Of a stretch of DNA of 8,145 bases, positions 5,987 to 8,145 are shown in pieces. The translations under genes were made by a program, and so were the position numbers. The stretch spans positions 1 to 8,145 of the forward strand of contig WLND01000050.1 of assembly GCA_009726075.1 (NCBI GenBank). Direction: 5' to 3'. Positions within the stretch are counted from its first letter, which is position 1, and each line of letters starts with the position of its first letter. The notes under the pieces were generated by a model. The model was not told the origin of the DNA. It worked only from the letters and a program-made list of their open reading frames with translations, and made no database searches. This stretch comes from Actinomycetota bacterium (GTDB lineage: Bacteria > Actinomycetota > Actinomycetes > S36-B12).

Positions 5987-6994
5987 CTAGTCGGAAAGCC
6001 GGACGAGCGCCTTGCCTGCGTTGGCCCCGGAGAGCAGGCCCGCGAGCCCGGATGCGGCGTTGGCGATGCCTTCGAACACGGTCGAGCGGTCAACGAGCTC
6101 ACCACTGGCAAGCCACCCGCCGACCGTCGCCTCGAACTCCGGCCGAAGGGCCTCGTAGTCGCGGACGATGAAGCCCTGCACGGTGATGCGGCGAAGGATC
6201 ATCTCGATCATCACTGCGGTCGAGGGCTGCGCGACGGTTCCGAAGTTCGAGATCGCGCCGCACATCGACACCCGGCCGTGGATCTTCATGTTCTGGAAGG
6301 CCGCGGCCATTTGCCAGCCGCCGACGTTGTCGAAGAACAAATCGACGCCGTCCGGCGCGGCCAGAGGCAGTTCTGCTGCGAAATCAGATTCGCGGTAATT
6401 GATGACGGCGTTGAATCCGCAGTCGTCGAGCAGCCACCGGCACTTGTCGGCGCCACCCGCACTGCCGATCACCTGGCCCGCGCCTGAGAGTCGTGCGAAC
6501 TGCCCCGCCATCGATCCGACAGCGCCGCCGGCGCCGGAGACCAGGACGACCTCGCCCGCCTGCAGCTTGCCGACGGGAAACAGGCCGGCGTACGCAGTAA
6601 ACCCGGTCTGGCCTAGGGAACTGAGCCAGTGGGTCGCCGAGGCAACCGAGACATCGCAGACGGTTGCGGCGACATCGTCAACGACGGCGTACTCGCGCCA
6701 GCCCATGCGGTGACGCACTGTCGCACCCACCGGCAGCAGGTCGGATGCCGACTCAACGACGACACCGATGGCCGACCCGTCGAGCGGTCCGCCAATGGCG
6801 AAGTTGGTGGTGTACTGCTTCTCGCCCGGGTCCATGCGCCCGCGGGTCGACGGATCGAGGCTCATGTACTGGTTGCGCACCAGTGCATGGCCAGCGGTCA
6901 GCTCGGGCAGTTCGATCTCGCCCAGGGCCAGGTCTTCGGCGACGAACGTGTGCTGTGGCCTGCGCGCGAGGAGCACGGCCGTCGTGGACTTCAC
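5987..6994 (-). CDS. NADP-dependent MDR oxidoreductase, zinc-independent (prostaglandin reductase/CurA-like)
   Basis: The 335-aa product belongs to the medium-chain dehydrogenase/reductase superfamily. YMSLDPSTRGRM (43-54) is the N-terminal signature of the alkenal double-bond reductases (PTGR1, CurA, plant DBR). SGAGGAVGSMAGQFA (153-167) is the glycine-rich NADP(H)-binding turn, and FFDNVGG (220-226) is the conserved strand and loop after it. The zinc-ligand pattern of alcohol dehydrogenases is not evident. It would reduce the C=C bond of an alpha,beta-unsaturated carbonyl. The start chosen is GTG 6994, which forms a GTGA overlap with the stop of the 71-aa gene. A longer reading to 7042 would add a Pro/Arg-rich leader that overlaps that gene and does not resemble the family. 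It may saturate intermediates of the neighbouring degradation module; this is inferred from position only. Confidence 0.88.
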   Translation of the reverse strand: MKSTTAVLLARRPQHTFVAEDLALGEIELPELTAGHALVRNQYMSLDPSTRGRMDPGEKQYTTNFAIGGPLDGSAIGVVVESASDLLPVGATVRHRMGWREYAVVDDVAATVCDVSVASATHWLSSLGQTGFTAYAGLFPVGKLQAGEVVLVSGAGGAVGSMAGQFARLSGAGQVIGSAGGADKCRWLLDDCGFNAVINYRESDFAAELPLAAPDGVDLFFDNVGGWQMAAAFQNMKIHGRVSMCGAISNFGTVAQPSTAVMIEMILRRITVQGFIVRDYEALRPEFEATVGGWLASGELVDRSTVFEGIANAASGLAGLLSGANAGKALVRLSD

Positions 6995-7206
6995 GAGTTG
7001 GCTTCGCGGAGCGCTCGGGCCTCGGGGGTGCGACCGACCCATCCGAGGATCTGAAAATCAACGTCGCGGATCTCGCCCTCGAACCACACACCATGGTCGT
7101 CGAACACTCCGAAGGCGCCAGTATTCGGATCACGAACATCGACGAGGCCCACCTCGTTCACCGAGTAGACCAGACCCGTGATGGGGTGGTTGTACACCTT
7201 GGCCAT
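6991..7206 (-). CDS. Small conserved-looking protein of unknown function, coupled to the reductase
   Basis: The 71-aa product is acidic and has no signal peptide or membrane segment. I do not recognise the family. It reads as short beta-strands separated by turns (VYNHPITGLVYSVNEVGLVDVRDPNTG, then FGVFDDHGVWFEGEIRDVDFQILGWVGR) with a helical C-terminus (TPEARALREA). This suggests a small beta-sheet protein. Expression is well supported: GAGGAG lies 6 nt before the ATG at 7206, and its TGA overlaps the GTG of the MDR reductase (GTGA, 6994-6991). It is the first gene of that transcript and faces the VOC gene across a 109-bp shared promoter region. A binding or accessory role for the reductase is conceivable but not shown. 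Confidence 0.75.
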   Translation of the reverse strand: MAKVYNHPITGLVYSVNEVGLVDVRDPNTGAFGVFDDHGVWFEGEIRDVDFQILGWVGRTPEARALREANS

Positions 7207-7260
7207 TGCTACTCCTCATCGAGTCGCGGCAGCGCCGCCGGACGTTCATCCGTGAGGCTC

Positions 7261-7289
7261 AGACTACACAACTTGTCGCGGGGTACAGT
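7261..7289. promoter_or_regulatory. Divergent promoter region between the 71-aa gene and the VOC gene
   Basis: The 109 bp between the divergent start codons (7206 and 7316) carry a TANNNT hexamer on each strand: TACAGT on plus (7284-7289) and TAGTCT on minus (7266-7261). They are only 17 bp apart, so the two promoters overlap and could compete or share one regulator. ACAA-C-TTGT (7268-7276) is a small palindrome between them. The plus promoter would give a leader of about 20 nt for the VOC gene, and the minus one about 50 nt for the 71-aa gene. No good -35 boxes are visible. Confidence 0.4.
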
Positions 7290-7315
7290 AACTTTTGCCG
7301 CCGAGAAGGAGTGAC

Positions 7316-7861
7316 GTGACCAACCCCATGAACCCCCGAATGCCCGCCCTGCCGAAGGAACTCGTGCAAATCGCGTTCACGGTGCCCGACCTCGAGGCCG
7401 CCTGCCACGAATGGGCGGAGAAGGTCGGCGCGGGTCCCTTTCTCGTCCGTAGGCATATGGACATCCAGTGCACTCACGACGGGGAGCCCGCCGTGTATGA
7501 CCACAGTGCGGCCTTCGGCCAATGGGGGCCCGTCATGCTCGAGTTGGTCGAGCTCCATGCGTGCGAACCAGCATCCATGAACGCCGTTTTCCGGCATTCG
7601 GCACCAAATCAGGTGAACCACTACGCCTACTTCGTCGACGACCTCGATGCCACCAGCAATGAACTACAGGCCCAGGGCTTCCCGCTGACCATGGAGCTCA
7701 CCTCGTCGTCAGGCATGCGCGTGCACTTCCTCGATGCCCGGGAGACCATCGGCGGCCTCATCGAGCTCTACGTCGGAACTGAGCACCTTCGCCGGCTGTA
7801 CGACAAGGTCGCCGAACTGCACGTGGGCTGGGATGGCTCTGACGTCGTCCGGTACATCTAG
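7316..7861 (+). CDS. VOC-superfamily (glyoxalase/epimerase fold) protein
   Basis: The 181-aa product has two beta-alpha-beta-beta-beta modules: residues 16-82 (ELVQIAFTVPDLEAACHEW to MLELVELH) and 99-153 (QVNHYAYFVDDLDATSNELQAQGF to GGLIELYVG). Putative metal ligands at the standard positions are Q18, E76, H102 and E150. Gln instead of His at the first site is the same set as human glyoxalase I. The spacing resembles the methylmalonyl-CoA epimerase/glyoxalase_4 branch, where the substrate is often a CoA or thiol ester. The start GTG at 7316 follows AAGGAG by 4 nt. An ATG at 7328 is in frame but 16 nt from that site. The gene is divergent from the reductase operon and followed in the same direction by an ABM-domain gene. 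Epimerase, isomerase or dioxygenase activity cannot be told apart from sequence alone. Confidence 0.85.
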   Translation: MTNPMNPRMPALPKELVQIAFTVPDLEAACHEWAEKVGAGPFLVRRHMDIQCTHDGEPAVYDHSAAFGQWGPVMLELVELHACEPASMNAVFRHSAPNQVNHYAYFVDDLDATSNELQAQGFPLTMELTSSSGMRVHFLDARETIGGLIELYVGTEHLRRLYDKVAELHVGWDGSDVVRYI

Positions 7862-7865
7862 GGCC

Positions 7866-7902
7866 TTACTTACCGCACCCGTTGGTGAGTAACTCACTCA
7901 CC
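7866..7902 (+). promoter_or_regulatory. Nested inverted repeats between the VOC and ABM genes
   Basis: GGTGAGT (7884-7890) and ACTCACC (7896-7902) form a perfect inverted repeat around AACTC. The same central arm, extended as GGTGAGTAA (7884-7892), also pairs with TTACTTACC (7866-7874), with one G-U wobble. The two hairpins exclude each other. The array begins 5 bases after the VOC stop and ends 26 bases before the next ATG. It could be a DNA operator (TetR/GntR-like symmetry), a weak terminator/attenuator, or an RNA switch. No U-tract follows. Confidence 0.45.
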
Positions 7903-7928
7903 TCGTCCATCCCAAGCAAAGGAGCCGC

Positions 7929-8145
7929 ATGGCCCCCACCGGAGTCCTGGCCACCCTCGTGTCGCCCGCTGGCCGACGCGACGAGACCCTTGCCGCACTT
8001 CAGCAGCTTCAAGCCGCCAGTGCAGCAGAGTCTGGAACCACGCTGTTCGCCATCAATGAGCACCGCGATGCGCCCGGCACCTTCAGCGTCTTCGAGCGAT
8101 ACGAGAACGATTCGGCCGTCGACGCTCACCGCGGGAGCCCGAGCA
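7929..8145 (+). CDS. ABM-domain (antibiotic biosynthesis monooxygenase-like) protein, 5' part
   Basis: The gene starts at ATG 7929, 4 nt after AAAGGAG (7918-7924), and runs off the window after 72 codons without a stop. The product begins MAPTGVLATLVSPAGRRDETLAALQQL. It continues with an ESGTTLFAINEHRDAPGTF segment and then FSVFERYENDSAVDAHRGSP. The order is a first beta-strand, a long helix, an E.GT..F...RD strand, and F..FERY.....DAH. This is the signature of the ABM (PF03992) ferredoxin-like dimeric fold, seen in cofactor-free quinol monooxygenases and heme-degrading relatives. About 25-35 residues should be missing. The next residues after DAHRGSP normally complete the active-site cleft, so the catalytic set cannot be judged. 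It is co-directional with the VOC gene and separated from it by 67 bp. Confidence 0.75.
   Translation, partial: MAPTGVLATLVSPAGRRDETLAALQQLQAASAAESGTTLFAINEHRDAPGTFSVFERYENDSAVDAHRGSPS

Noticed and set aside
6995..7042. N-terminal extension of the MDR reductase to an ATG at 7042
   Set aside because: It would overlap the well-supported 71-aa gene by 52 bp and adds a Pro/Arg-rich segment foreign to the family. The GTG at 6994 gives a standard 4-bp overlap.
7240..7249. GGACGTTCAT, a 10-base match to the shared element upstream of the binding-protein genes
   Set aside because: Only the core matches, the flanking conserved bases and the TA-initiated -10 are absent, and the distance to the VOC start is different. 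Probably chance.

Overview
The window is compact, high-GC DNA (roughly 65% by eye) with GTG starts, 4-bp stop/start overlaps, TANNNT-type -10 elements and a Sec lipoprotein with a classical lipobox. This fits a high-GC actinobacterium (Actinomycetota). Nothing in it fixes the genus, and I saw no rRNA, tRNA, CRISPR array, insertion sequence or phage gene.

Layout. Bases 1-133 (minus) are the 5' end of a secreted protein cut by the window edge. A complete lipoprotein of the type 1 periplasmic binding fold follows (1670-435, minus), closed by a strong hairpin terminator (394-423). The two genes share a 17/19-identical upstream element at nearly the same distance from their start codons, so they look co-regulated and possibly paralogous. 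No permease or ATPase gene is visible beside them.

From about 1.9 to 7.3 kb the window is lipid or acyl-CoA catabolism. One acyl-CoA dehydrogenase (ACAD) gene runs on the plus strand (1938-3038). Facing it on the minus strand is a coupled operon, in transcription order: DUF35 zinc-ribbon/OB-fold protein (5904-5506), thiolase-like lipid-transfer protein (5509-4334), and a second ACAD (4337-3084), each joined by a 4-bp overlap. The minus ACAD keeps a Glu at the position used by isovaleryl-CoA/FadE26-type enzymes. The plus ACAD has Ala there and no substitute, so the pair looks like the catalytic and non-catalytic halves of an alpha2beta2 ACAD of the kind that shortens steroid or branched side chains. 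DUF35 plus divergent thiolase resembles the Ltp2/ChsH2-type retro-aldol lyase pair that finishes such shortening. Upstream on the same strand lie a 71-aa protein of unknown function (7206-6991) and, overlapping it by 4 bp, a zinc-independent MDR enoyl/alkenal reductase (6994-5987).

After a 109-bp divergent promoter region, the plus strand carries a glyoxalase-fold (VOC) protein with a Gln-Glu-His-Glu ligand set (7316-7861), then the start of an ABM-domain monooxygenase-like protein (7929 to the window edge). A nested inverted-repeat region lies between them.

Working model (inference): an acyl-CoA side chain is dehydrogenated by the split ACAD, hydrated by an enzyme encoded elsewhere, and cleaved by the thiolase-like/DUF35 pair. 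The MDR reductase, VOC and ABM proteins would handle unsaturated or carbonyl intermediates. The true substrate cannot be read from the sequence.
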